DNA of 38,031 bases from positions 1 through 38,031 of the forward strand of contig JBGAIL010000023.1 in NCBI GenBank assembly GCA_044225565.1. The letters run 5' to 3'. Under the pieces are notes generated by a model that was not told the origin of the DNA, searched no databases, and saw only the letters and a program-made list of their open reading frames with translations. Of this stretch, positions 1 to 8,583 are shown in pieces. A program made the position numbers and the translations under genes. Source of the stretch: CAVXAE01 sp044225565 (lineage in GTDB: Bacteria; Pseudomonadota; Gammaproteobacteria; Steroidobacterales; Steroidobacteraceae). How positions within the stretch are numbered: position 1 is the first letter of the stretch; the number at the start of each line of letters is the position of its first letter.

Positions 1-1
1 G

Positions 2-691
2 GCGTTCGATACGGTGTACGAACCGGGACACGCCGTCAGGTGGGTCAGCGTGTTCATCGAGCGGAGCAGCCTGTTCGCGACGACGGGCCTGCAGCCGGAA
101 GATCTGCCGGGCCGTGTCAGCGGTTTCCTGCTGAACGACACGCTGCTGCCACCGCGCAACGTGCCGCTTTCACGGGACGCGTCGCTGGCTGCGGTGCAGG
201 TGGCTGGATGCAGATTGCAGGGGCGTTTCCAGCGCGCGTTCCTGACGGCCAAGGCGCTGGAGCTCGCCTGCCACATCCTGCACGAGGTCGCCCGGCGGGA
301 CGAGCCCGACGAGGCAGTCTCTTTTTCGAGCCGCGACTACGCGCGGCTGCAGCGCGCCATGACGCTGATCGAGGCGAGCCTGCCGAGGCCGCCCACCATC
401 AACGAGCTGGCGGCCGCAGTAGGCCTGACTCGCCAGAAGCTCCAAATGGGATTCCGCCTGGTCCATGGCGATACCGTGGCCCGGGTCCGGGACAGGGTCC
501 GCATGGCGCACGCACTGCCGCTGGTGCACGGCTCGGACCGACCGATGATCGACATCGCATACGAGATCGGCTACGAGCATCCCGCGAGTTTCACGCGCGC
601 CTTCAAGGCAGCTTACGGGATATCCCCGGTCGAGATGCGCCGGACGGCCGCGATCAGGCCGAAGCGCGGCGATCGAGCGCGCGCGCGGTAG
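2..691 (+). CDS. AraC-family transcriptional regulator (5' end outside window)
   Basis: This is the C-terminal part of an AraC/XylS-type activator. The frame is open to the left edge, so the true start lies upstream; the GTG at 14 is only the first possible start inside the window. The last ~110 residues carry the paired helix-turn-helix domain: a first HTH around 'TINELAAAVGLTRQKLQMGF' and a second ending in 'EIGYEHPASFTRAFKAAYG', followed by the usual 'ISPVEMR'. The 'LTRQKLQMGFR' spacing resembles PchR-like regulators of siderophore uptake, but that is only a resemblance. The N-terminal sensing domain is incomplete. Its 3' end overlaps the end of the convergent MFS gene by 38 bp, so it may regulate the leftward TonB-receptor block. 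That role is inferred from position only. Confidence 0.85.
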   Translation, partial: AFDTVYEPGHAVRWVSVFIERSSLFATTGLQPEDLPGRVSGFLLNDTLLPPRNVPLSRDASLAAVQVAGCRLQGRFQRAFLTAKALELACHILHEVARRDEPDEAVSFSSRDYARLQRAMTLIEASLPRPPTINELAAAVGLTRQKLQMGFRLVHGDTVARVRDRVRMAHALPLVHGSDRPMIDIAYEIGYEHPASFTRAFKAAYGISPVEMRRTAAIRPKRGDRARAR

Positions 692-1883
692 CGATGGCCA
701 GCACGGCTGCGAGAGCCAGCACACCGAGCGTCGCGTCGACGAGCAATCCGTAGTCGTCGTTCGCGAGCAGCCGGCCGGCGAGGAACGGCCCGGTGGCCAG
801 GCCCATCTTCGAAGAGAAGCCGCACAGCACGGCAAGCTGGCCATCGCGGTCCATCTGTGCGCACATGCCGAAGAGATAGGGCACCACGAACGCCCACATG
901 ATCGCCGTGCCGCTGTTGGCGAGCGCGTAGACGAAGGCGCTCTGCGAGTAGTGGAACGCATACGTTCCGACCAGTGCCAGCACCATCGCGGCCAGCAATG
1001 GCGCGAATCGCCCCTTTCTCGTGCCGAGCATCACACAGGCCACGGCGCCCAGCATGCCGATCCACGTGGCATAGCCGAGCGCATTGCTGGCGAAATCCGC
1101 GTCGAGCCCGTCGTGACGCGCGAGGCCGAGGATGTAGGCACCCAGCCCCATGTTGCCCGCCTGGAACAGGAACATGGCCATCACGGCGGAGACGATGAGC
1201 ACTGCAGGGTAGATGGCCGGATCTTTCGCCGCCGCACCGTTCGCAGATGGTGCGCCAGCCGAGCGTGCCGATGCCGACATGGGCGCAGATCCAGGCTCCG
1301 CAGAAGCATCGCGTCGCGCGTACTTCGGGATGCACGCCAGCATCGCCAACGCGACGACACTGAACGCCACCAGCGCCACGAACAGAATGCCTGCGCCGTA
1401 TGCCGGCACGAGCTTCGGCAGCCACATGTTGCCCAGCCCTCCCAGCCCGTACTGCACCACCAGCAGCATGCCGAACGCGCGATCCGGCTTCGGCAGGCGG
1501 GCCATCACCGAATACGCAACGCCCACCAGCAGGCCACCGAGCGCTCCGTGCAAGGCTCGCGCAGCCGCGAGCAGCGACGCCTGATGGATCGCCATGGAAA
1601 CGGCATCGATGACGATGAGTCCCGCCAGCAACGACCATGCAGCGGCGCGCCATCTCAGCCGCTTCACCGTGAACACGGCCACCAGAGCGCCGACTGCCGC
1701 GCCATACACGTTCGCGGAAACGACGTTGCCCGCCTGTGCGTTCGAGAATCCGAGGCCGGTGACGAGCCCGTCGACCAGCGCCGCCATGATGTTCACGTAG
1801 AACATGCCCGCAGTCGCCAGGAACGCGAGCATCGTGCTCGCCAGCAGGCCGTCCGGATCGATGCGCGCCGTGAAGCGGCTCAT
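654..1883 (-). CDS. MFS transporter, 12-TM permease
   Basis: This is a 409-residue inner-membrane permease of the major facilitator superfamily. About twelve hydrophobic segments are visible, in two halves separated by a polar, alanine/serine-rich loop around residues 195-225. I chose the ATG at 1883 because its 'ATGA' overlaps the stop of the upstream serine-hydrolase gene, which indicates translational coupling. The reading frame continues further upstream, but that part lies inside the hydrolase gene and is not membrane-like. It is the last gene of the leftward block that begins with the TonB receptor, so it probably moves the imported compound or its product across the inner membrane. The substrate cannot be named. 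The 3' end overlaps the convergent AraC gene. Confidence 0.88.
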   Translation of the reverse strand: MSRFTARIDPDGLLASTMLAFLATAGMFYVNIMAALVDGLVTGLGFSNAQAGNVVSANVYGAAVGALVAVFTVKRLRWRAAAWSLLAGLIVIDAVSMAIHQASLLAAARALHGALGGLLVGVAYSVMARLPKPDRAFGMLLVVQYGLGGLGNMWLPKLVPAYGAGILFVALVAFSVVALAMLACIPKYARRDASAEPGSAPMSASARSAGAPSANGAAAKDPAIYPAVLIVSAVMAMFLFQAGNMGLGAYILGLARHDGLDADFASNALGYATWIGMLGAVACVMLGTRKGRFAPLLAAMVLALVGTYAFHYSQSAFVYALANSGTAIMWAFVVPYLFGMCAQMDRDGQLAVLCGFSSKMGLATGPFLAGRLLANDDYGLLVDATLGVLALAAVLAIATARALDRRASA

Positions 1884-3625
1884 GGCCCGCAGAACCTGCG
1901 GATCCGGTTGGCCTCGGCGGCGGCGGCCGCCCAGCGGAACTCCCCACCGTCGCTCACGTAGTAGTAGATCGTGCGGTTGGGGAACATCACCACCTGCAGC
2001 CCGCCGAATCCGCTCATGTAAGGCACCCACACCGGCCCTCTGCACCCCAGCACCCGGGCCGCATCGTAGGCCCAGAATCCGTTGTGGTAGCGAAACCCGT
2101 CGTGCGCGGCGCGCAGGCCGGGATCCTCGGGATCCCTCTGCAGGGCGGCCCGCAGCATCTGCGGATCGAGGACCTGCTTCCCATCGATGCGGCCGCCGTC
2201 CAGGGAAAGGAAGGTGGCCAGCTTCACGATGTCGTCGCGATGCAGCGTGAGGCCGTAACCGGTGAAAGGTTGCGCGGCAGCGTCGTACGTCCTGCGCGTC
2301 ACGCCTGCAGCCGGGCTCAGCTTCAGGCTCTTCCACAGCTCATCGGCGAGCAGGTCCCGGAAGAAATCTGCCGAAGCGCCCCGCTGCGAGCGCAGGAAGC
2401 CGTTCATCGCAGCGCCGAGCAGATACGTATCGGAGGTGTGATACACCCAGATCGTGCCCGGCGGCGCCTTGCGGGCGTACTCCCGGCATGCGTACCGGAT
2501 GCGGCTCTCGTGATCTTCCGGAAAGAAGAATCGGGCGACCTCCGGCGCGCTCTCGTCCGCCTGATCGCCTTCCGAGCGGTACAGGCCGGTGGCCATGTCC
2601 AGCGTGTGGCCGAAAGTCACGCCCTGCCACCGATCGTCCGTGGCGCAAGCCGGCACGTGGTCGCGCACGAACCTATTCGAGGCGCCGGGGTACAGTGCCT
2701 CGAGTCGCATCAGCCCGATGCCGCCCGCCATGGATTTCGCCAGCGAGTAGGACGGGAGATCCAGCACGTCGCAGAACGGATGGAGCCCGTGCCTGGTATT
2801 GCAGCCACCCACGTAGTGAATGCCGTCGATGACGAAGCCGTAGACGGTCATGTCCGACGGCGACACTTCACCTGGCGAGCCGAAGCGCGCAGGGTCCGCA
2901 CCGGGATGGTCCTGCGCAAGCGCGGAGATCGGCCGAACCGGAACGCGCGCCGCCACTTCCGCACGATGCGCATCCACGATCCGGGCCGCGTCAGCGACGC
3001 GGCCGGGCGTGTAACGAGCCTCGAGAGTGCCCCACGCATCGAACTTCTCGTAGAGGCAGGTCTCGCTGCTCACCTGCCAGCGTGCGCTGGAGATGGCTCC
3101 ATCGCTCCTGAAGAGGAACGTGAGCACGCCGTCGTGCATGCAGTTGGCATTGCGCTCCTCGAGCGCGAAAGGCAGCGACGCGCGGGAATATCCGCCATCG
3201 CCGGGCTCGTCCCATGCCTTGCCGGGCTCGAGGATGAGCTCCCAGGAGGGATGCCGGCCCGGAATCGTGCCGCGTCGCACGGGAATCAGGTCGGACCCGT
3301 CCTGCACGTACTCGAACTCGAATTCCGGCAGGCTCGACACGTCCCGATGATGCGGATCCAGGAACGCGGGATCGACGGAGAGGGACCTGAAGCCGTTGCG
3401 GCCTTTGCGCATGAGGGCGAGGCTGCCTTCGAAGCGGTTCCGCGGCGGAACCGCTTCGGGCGGCGGGGTGTACTCTCCCAGGTCTACCGGCGCCCGCGAG
3501 ATCGAGCCGCTCACCAGCACCTCGCGGCTCAGCTCCCGCGCCGCGCCCGGCTCGCAGCACGCAAGCATGGCCAGCACGACCAGAGCGGGACTCACCCGGC
3601 CGGCCTTCGCTTCAGCCGCGATCAA
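1880..3625 (-). CDS. Exported serine hydrolase, beta-lactamase/penicillin-binding-protein fold
   Basis: This 581-residue protein has an N-terminal export signal (hydrophobic 'ALVVLAMLACC'). It is probably secreted or a lipoprotein, although the lipobox is imperfect. The C-terminal half carries the class C beta-lactamase signature: 'SLAK' at about residues 294-297 supplies the nucleophilic Ser and general-base Lys, and 'YHTS' near 395 fits the second Tyr motif. The third KTG-type motif is not obvious. Residues 40-290 are an extra N-terminal domain I do not recognise. The start is a TTG preceded by AGGA within the end of the sulfotransferase gene (14-bp overlap); a GTG ten codons later is the alternative. 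It probably hydrolyses an ester or amide in the substrate handled by its neighbours, rather than conferring drug resistance. Confidence 0.82.
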   Translation of the reverse strand: MIAAEAKAGRVSPALVVLAMLACCEPGAARELSREVLVSGSISRAPVDLGEYTPPPEAVPPRNRFEGSLALMRKGRNGFRSLSVDPAFLDPHHRDVSSLPEFEFEYVQDGSDLIPVRRGTIPGRHPSWELILEPGKAWDEPGDGGYSRASLPFALEERNANCMHDGVLTFLFRSDGAISSARWQVSSETCLYEKFDAWGTLEARYTPGRVADAARIVDAHRAEVAARVPVRPISALAQDHPGADPARFGSPGEVSPSDMTVYGFVIDGIHYVGGCNTRHGLHPFCDVLDLPSYSLAKSMAGGIGLMRLEALYPGASNRFVRDHVPACATDDRWQGVTFGHTLDMATGLYRSEGDQADESAPEVARFFFPEDHESRIRYACREYARKAPPGTIWVYHTSDTYLLGAAMNGFLRSQRGASADFFRDLLADELWKSLKLSPAAGVTRRTYDAAAQPFTGYGLTLHRDDIVKLATFLSLDGGRIDGKQVLDPQMLRAALQRDPEDPGLRAAHDGFRYHNGFWAYDAARVLGCRGPVWVPYMSGFGGLQVVMFPNRTIYYYVSDGGEFRWAAAAAEANRIRRFCGP

Positions 3626-5123
3626 TCTCGATTCCTGCTTCGCGCAGCATCTGCGCGAGCGGCGCGAGGCGCTTCTCGTGCCGTCGCCAGCGGTGCACGG
3701 CGCTCGAATACAACGGCTTGCGAACCTGCGCCGCGCTCGCGGTCGCGACGGGCGCCTCGTTGCGATGGAACTCCAGGCATCCGGCCTGAAATTCCAGGCC
3801 GCAGTAGTCCAGCAGCCGGCGCGTCTCGGCTTCCTGATGGGTGACGATCGATTCGTAGTCCACGTCCAGGAAGGCGCCGGGCAACGCTTCGCGCCAGTGC
3901 TGCATCAGCCGGTGGTAGGCGATGTAGTAGCGACCGAGGTCCGTCAGATCGTAGGAGAACGGGTAGCCCATCCGGAACAGCGTGCGGTACATGGCGAGGC
4001 AGCCGTCCATGGGATGCCGGCGCAGATGGATCACCCGCGCCCGCGGCAGCGCGAGATGGATCAGGCCGAGATAGAGGTAATTGAGCGGCGTCTTGTCGAT
4101 GAGCCGCGGCCGGCCCTGCTCGTATCCGGCGATGCTCTCGAGATAGGCCGCGCCCAGCGCCGCGAAATCCATGGTCGCTGCGCGCCGGATGATGTCCGCC
4201 TTGCCCGTCATGGCCTGCGCAGGACCGGCGAGCCGCTGCATCATGCACAGCGCGAAATCGTTGACCTCTCCGAGGCTCGCGACGTCGCTGTGCGAGCTCA
4301 GGATGCGATCGACCAGGGTCGTGCCGCTGCGCGGCAGACCGATGATGAAGATCGGCTCCGGAGAATGGCCGGGCTGCGACCGCGAAGCCTCGTCGTGCGC
4401 CGCATCGGGGACATCAGGCGTCGACGGTGCCGCAGCTCGCGCACCTTGCTCCGCCGGCCGCTCCGAGAACAATCGCGCCGGAAAGGCCTCCGCGATGCGA
4501 CGCATCGCCTCCTCGTCGGTTTCCACTCGATAGGACAACCGCCGCCGCCGCGCAGTGGCGCCGCGCTCGAGAAACGAATACGCCAGATCGGTATCGCCGA
4601 GATCCTCGAACTCCCTGGCGAGCGCATAGCACAGCGCCGCCTCGCCTTCGACTGGCCGCCGCGGCGATTCCAGCTCCGCGAGGATCTCGTTGACGTGATT
4701 GCTGGCCGCCGTCTGCTGTCGCAGCGTCGCGCGATTGTAGTAAGCATCGCAATCGTGCGGATTCAGGGCAATCACGCGCGAGAGCACGCGCTCTGCCTCC
4801 ACCAGATCTCCCGCGGCGATCAGCGAGGAAGCGAGGTTGTAGAGCACCAGAGGATTGTCCGGAGCCAGCGCGACCGCGCGTCGCTGGCAGCGCAGCGCAT
4901 CCGTATGACGCCCGGCGCGGGTGTAGAGCTCCGCTATGCGGCTGGTCTCGTAGTCCCGGTCCTTCCACAGGGACTCGAGCTCCAGCAGCCCCCGCCGGGC
5001 GGCCGCGCCCTGCCCGCTCCCCAGCAGCCTTTCGATCTCGACGCGGCGTTCCTCAAAAGCGGTAGGCAACCGAGACCCCGACGGTGCGCGGCAACGCGAT
5101 GAAATCCTTCGAGCCGTTGCCAT
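3612..5123 (-). CDS. TPR-repeat sulfotransferase family protein
   Basis: This 503-residue protein has tetratricopeptide-like helical repeats at about residues 45-190 and a PAPS-dependent sulfotransferase domain from about 255 to the end. The 5'-phosphosulfate loop is clear ('IFIIGLPRSGTTLVDRIL', about 258-275), and the 3'-phosphate region is at 'RVIHLRRHPMDGCLAMYRTLF'. Proteins of this build often sit next to TonB receptors in proteobacteria, as here. Their natural acceptor is usually unknown. The ATG at 5123 gives a 71-bp overlap with the TonB receptor gene. A TTG at 5069 would shorten the overlap to 17 bp, and neither start has a strong ribosome-binding site, so the first 18 residues are uncertain. 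It is co-directional and probably translationally coupled with the receptor and the serine hydrolase. Confidence 0.85.
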   Translation of the reverse strand: MATARRISSRCRAPSGSRLPTAFEERRVEIERLLGSGQGAAARRGLLELESLWKDRDYETSRIAELYTRAGRHTDALRCQRRAVALAPDNPLVLYNLASSLIAAGDLVEAERVLSRVIALNPHDCDAYYNRATLRQQTAASNHVNEILAELESPRRPVEGEAALCYALAREFEDLGDTDLAYSFLERGATARRRRLSYRVETDEEAMRRIAEAFPARLFSERPAEQGARAAAPSTPDVPDAAHDEASRSQPGHSPEPIFIIGLPRSGTTLVDRILSSHSDVASLGEVNDFALCMMQRLAGPAQAMTGKADIIRRAATMDFAALGAAYLESIAGYEQGRPRLIDKTPLNYLYLGLIHLALPRARVIHLRRHPMDGCLAMYRTLFRMGYPFSYDLTDLGRYYIAYHRLMQHWREALPGAFLDVDYESIVTHQEAETRRLLDYCGLEFQAGCLEFHRNEAPVATASAAQVRKPLYSSAVHRWRRHEKRLAPLAQMLREAGIEIDRG

Positions 5124-7437
5124 AGTAGCCCACCGCCGGCGCCGTTCCCATGTAGGCCTCCGTGAACAGGCCCGTCGTGCCTTCCTCGTTGAAGACGTTC
5201 TTCACAAACAGCGTGGCATCCCAGGTGCCGAAGTTGAGCGTGCTCGCGAGGTTCCACAGCTGGAAGCCGTCGATGGGCACGTTGAACGTCGGATTGCTGC
5301 CGATGGAATTTCGCGTGCCGCTCTGCGAGTAACCGTCCACCCGCGTGAACCACACCGTGCCGGAGCCCAGGCGCATCGTGTAGTCGAGGCCGAGGTTCAG
5401 GGTGGTCTTCGCAGTGCCCGGCAGCCGGTCGCCGTCGAAGGCGATCGGCGTGGTGGTGTTCACCGGCGTGAACATGTCTTCCGTCAGCTTCGCGTCGACG
5501 AGCGAGACGCCAAAGCTGCCGTGCCAGCCGGCGCCCAGCTGCGCATCGAGCTCCAGCTCCACGCCCTGGCTCTTCGCCTTGCTGCCGTTCTCCACCACGA
5601 AGAAGCCCCACGTGGGCGTCGCGGTGTTGAGCTGGATCTTGTCCCAGTCGATGTAGAACAGCGAGGCGCTGTACTGGAAGCGGCTGCGGCCGCCCTTCAC
5701 GCCGACCTCGTAGTTCGTGACTTCGTCCGGCCCGTACACCTGCCACAGCGGGCTCTCCGCGAAATTGCCGCTGGTCGGCACCGCGTTCGAGCCACCGCGC
5801 CGGTAGCCTTCGGAGATCGTGGCGAACAGCATGTCGCGGGCGCCGAACTTCCAGGAGACGTTGCCCTTGAACAGCGCCTTGCTGTCGGAGGACTTGAAGC
5901 TCGCGTTCGTGGGGTCGGACACGCTCGCGTACAGCGGCAGGTCCATGAACGTGTCGTTCCTGGAGGTGTAATCGAACCAGCGGATGCCGCCGGTGAAGTC
6001 CAGCTGCTCCGTGGCGTGCCAGGTGAGCTCGCCGAACAGCGCCCTGTCTTCGTACTTCTCGCGCCGGTCGTAGGCGAAGTCCCGATCGCCCGTCACGGCA
6101 TCCGCGCAGGCACCGGGGCCGCCGCAGATCACCGCATCCCACCAGTTCTTGAAGCCGCGCAGATAGCTGTCCTGCGTGCCCTTCAGCTTCTGGTTCTCGT
6201 AGAAGGCGCCGACGACGTAGTCGAAGCGGTTCTCGCCCTTGGAGGCGAGACGCAGCTCCTGCACGAAAGCCTTGTCGCCGTAGCTGCGCACCGCGGAAGC
6301 CATGGGCCGCGGATAGTTGTAATAGAACGCCAGGAATCCCGCCTGCGCGTAGAACCCCGTGTTCTCGCTGATGCTGTCGCCGCTGTGATCGTAATAGGAG
6401 CTGCTCGAGGTGAGCGTGGCGAAGCCGAGATCGATGGTGGCTTCGAGGGCGCCGAGATCGACGTCGCGCGAAGAGGGCTCGAGCTGAACCGAGCCGTTCT
6501 CGTAGCGGCGATACGGGTTGCCGAAGCCATCGAGGCCGCGCGTGACCTGCCTGCGACCGCCGATGTCGTCCGACTGGTGAGTGTAGGACAGCGTGACGTC
6601 GAGATTGTCCGAAGGCGCGAGGCGCAGCGCGGCACGGCCGTACCAGATATCCACGTCATCGGCGTCCTTCACGCGCCGGTATTCCGCATCGGGTGATGCC
6701 AGGCCGTTCGGCGCGACGGGATTGCCGTCGGCGTCCAGCACGTAGACGTTCCGGTAGTCGGTGAGTCCCGGATAGTCGAGCCGGCTCAGGTTCAGCCGCA
6801 AGGCGGCCTTCTCGCCCATCGGCAGGTTGATCATGCCGTCGCCGCTGAAGCCGGTGCCGCCCGAGCCATCGACCTGCGAGCCGTTGAGCCGGACGCTGCC
6901 TTCCATCTTCCCGAGTTGCGGCGCGCGGGTGATGTAGCGAATGGTTCCTCCCAGCGAGCCGGAGCCATACAGCGTACCTTGCGGCCCGCGCAGCACTTCC
7001 ACGCGCTCGATGTCCCGCAGCAGGAAGTTGGCGTAGATCGGCGTGTCGTTCACATAGCTCGACACGGTGGGCACGGTGGAGATGGCGTAGTCACCCAGCG
7101 CAGAGCTGTCGATGTTCAGGCCGCGGATGTTGATGCCGGTGATGACACCCGAATTGCGGTAGCCGCGGTCTACCACCCCGACGCCCGGCACGCTGCGCAT
7201 CAGTTCCGGCGCATCGAGCACCTGGCGCGCTTCGATGCTGGCGCCGCTCACCGCCGAGATGTTGTAAGGCACGTCGAGCACGCTCTGCTCGCGGCGTTGC
7301 GCGGTGACGACGACTTCCTGCAGCGCGCCATCGTCTTCGGCCGCCTCCTGTGCCCAGAGCGCCTCGGAACGGCCACTCAGGATCATCGCCACCGCGGCGG
7401 CAACGGTCATCGGCGGAATGGCCCGGACTTTCGGCAT
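5053..7437 (-). CDS. TonB-dependent outer-membrane receptor
   Basis: This is a 794-residue ligand-gated outer-membrane channel energised by TonB-ExbBD. After the signal peptide comes a TonB-box-like stretch ('LQEVVVTAQRREQ'). The plug domain follows, with 'SVPGVGVVDRGYRNSG', 'INIRGLN' and 'RVEVLRGPQGTLYGSGSLGG', and then a long beta-barrel ending in the typical terminal Phe ('VSVAYRF'). I set the start at the ATG at 7437 because GGGGAGG lies 8 bases upstream and it places the signal peptide at the N-terminus; the frame extends upstream without protein-like sequence. The ligand is unknown. The plug/barrel style matches the large receptor group of sphingomonads and Steroidobacter-like bacteria that import plant- or steroid-type organics, but that is inference only. 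Confidence 0.93.
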   Translation of the reverse strand: MPKVRAIPPMTVAAAVAMILSGRSEALWAQEAAEDDGALQEVVVTAQRREQSVLDVPYNISAVSGASIEARQVLDAPELMRSVPGVGVVDRGYRNSGVITGINIRGLNIDSSALGDYAISTVPTVSSYVNDTPIYANFLLRDIERVEVLRGPQGTLYGSGSLGGTIRYITRAPQLGKMEGSVRLNGSQVDGSGGTGFSGDGMINLPMGEKAALRLNLSRLDYPGLTDYRNVYVLDADGNPVAPNGLASPDAEYRRVKDADDVDIWYGRAALRLAPSDNLDVTLSYTHQSDDIGGRRQVTRGLDGFGNPYRRYENGSVQLEPSSRDVDLGALEATIDLGFATLTSSSSYYDHSGDSISENTGFYAQAGFLAFYYNYPRPMASAVRSYGDKAFVQELRLASKGENRFDYVVGAFYENQKLKGTQDSYLRGFKNWWDAVICGGPGACADAVTGDRDFAYDRREKYEDRALFGELTWHATEQLDFTGGIRWFDYTSRNDTFMDLPLYASVSDPTNASFKSSDSKALFKGNVSWKFGARDMLFATISEGYRRGGSNAVPTSGNFAESPLWQVYGPDEVTNYEVGVKGGRSRFQYSASLFYIDWDKIQLNTATPTWGFFVVENGSKAKSQGVELELDAQLGAGWHGSFGVSLVDAKLTEDMFTPVNTTTPIAFDGDRLPGTAKTTLNLGLDYTMRLGSGTVWFTRVDGYSQSGTRNSIGSNPTFNVPIDGFQLWNLASTLNFGTWDATLFVKNVFNEEGTTGLFTEAYMGTAPAVGYYGNGSKDFIALPRTVGVSVAYRF

Positions 7438-7653
7438 GCTTGCGACCTCCCCGTTTGGATGGGCGCAGGCTACGCCCGGCATTTCGCGGGCCGTAGGGCC
7501 AGTTGAGCGTCGCCGGGTGGTCCAGTGTCGTTGCGAAAAAGTCAAAGTGCTCGGGATGAACTACGCTGCGGCGCGGCGTTTGCGTCCGCACGAAGTGCTC
7601 ACGGCCACAGCTCCCTGCCGCGGCGCCAAGTGCGAGCTGGCGCGGCGATGGCC

Positions 7654-8517
7654 TCAGCGCAACGGTGTGCGGGCGCCTGGCATCTCCAGCGCGCCGAGGT
7701 CGCGCAGCGCTTCGCGACGGGCTTCAACCGAAAGATAGGGCGTGAAATCCATGGTGGAGTCGCGGAAGCTCTTGAGCGGCTGGGTCAGGCCCTGCCAGCC
7801 GGTGCGGCGCACACGCCGCAGGTAGTCGAAATCGAGCTCCACCGCGATGACCTCGCGCGACTTGCCGGCGCGATAGATGAGCTCTCCGCCCGGCCCGCAG
7901 ATGCAGGACTCGCCGAAGCCGAGCCGGCCCGCCGCGTTCACGGAAACGAAATAGCACTGGTTCACCGCCGCGTTGGCGCGCGCAATGGAGATCTCGATGT
8001 CCCGATCGATGGTGTTGGTCAACGTGGGATTGAGGATCACCTCGGCGCCGAGCACGGCGAGCGAACGCGTGAGCTCGGGAAACCAGGAGTCATAGCAGAT
8101 GGCGAGCCCGAACCGCCCGACGCCCGGGACGTCGAAGACGCAGAGGCGCGAGCCCCAGGCCACGTTCCGCTCGTAGGGGCAGAACGGGAACATCTTGCGA
8201 TACCGCGCCACCACCTCGCCGGCGGGATCGATGACGCTCGAGGTGTTGTACACCTCCTCGCCCGCCTTCTCGTAGATGGAGCCCGGCACCAGCCAGATGC
8301 CGTTGCGGCGCGCAGCTTCGCGAAAGCGGTTCTCGACGTCCCCGGGCAGCTCCTGCGCATCCTGCACGCGGGCGCCGAACGCATTGAGCTCGGCGAGCAC
8401 CACCATGCGCGCCCAGGGGAAACGGCGGGCGACGGAATCGATCTCCTCGATCATCGAGTCGACGTTGTCGCCCGCCCGTCCTTCGAGCTGCAGCCCGACG
8501 ATGCCGAAAGTGCTCAT
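7654..8517 (-). CDS. Nitrilase-superfamily carbon-nitrogen hydrolase
   Basis: This 287-residue cytoplasmic enzyme cleaves a C-N bond (amide, carbamoyl or nitrile). The full Glu-Lys-Cys catalytic triad is visible: E43 in 'VLAELNAFG', K108 in 'RYRKMFPF' and C141 in 'AICYDSWFPE'. Length and motifs fit aliphatic amidase, N-carbamoyl-amino-acid hydrolase and formamidase-like branches; I cannot choose between them. It lies 66 bp downstream of the MocR-type regulator on the same strand and upstream of the TonB receptor, with 216 bp between it and the receptor start. The receptor may therefore have its own promoter. Nitrilases beside MocR regulators suggest catabolism of an amine or amino-acid-like compound, but that rests on position. 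Confidence 0.9.
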   Translation of the reverse strand: MSTFGIVGLQLEGRAGDNVDSMIEEIDSVARRFPWARMVVLAELNAFGARVQDAQELPGDVENRFREAARRNGIWLVPGSIYEKAGEEVYNTSSVIDPAGEVVARYRKMFPFCPYERNVAWGSRLCVFDVPGVGRFGLAICYDSWFPELTRSLAVLGAEVILNPTLTNTIDRDIEISIARANAAVNQCYFVSVNAAGRLGFGESCICGPGGELIYRAGKSREVIAVELDFDYLRRVRRTGWQGLTQPLKSFRDSTMDFTPYLSVEARREALRDLGALEMPGARTPLR

Positions 8518-8583
8518 GGCTACACGCTACCTGCAGCGCCTGCGCGCCGATAGGACCAGTCGAGGCACGGCCGCTGGTCCAGA

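Noticed and set aside
951..1961. Long plus-strand open frame opposite the MFS transporter
   Set aside because: It is Arg/His-rich, with no domain, signal or start context, while the minus strand encodes a coherent 12-span permease. It is a high-GC shadow frame.
1880..3625. Serine hydrolase as an antibiotic-resistance beta-lactamase
   Set aside because: Only the SxxK and a Tyr motif fit. The large unknown N-terminal domain and the TonB/sulfotransferase neighbours point to another substrate.
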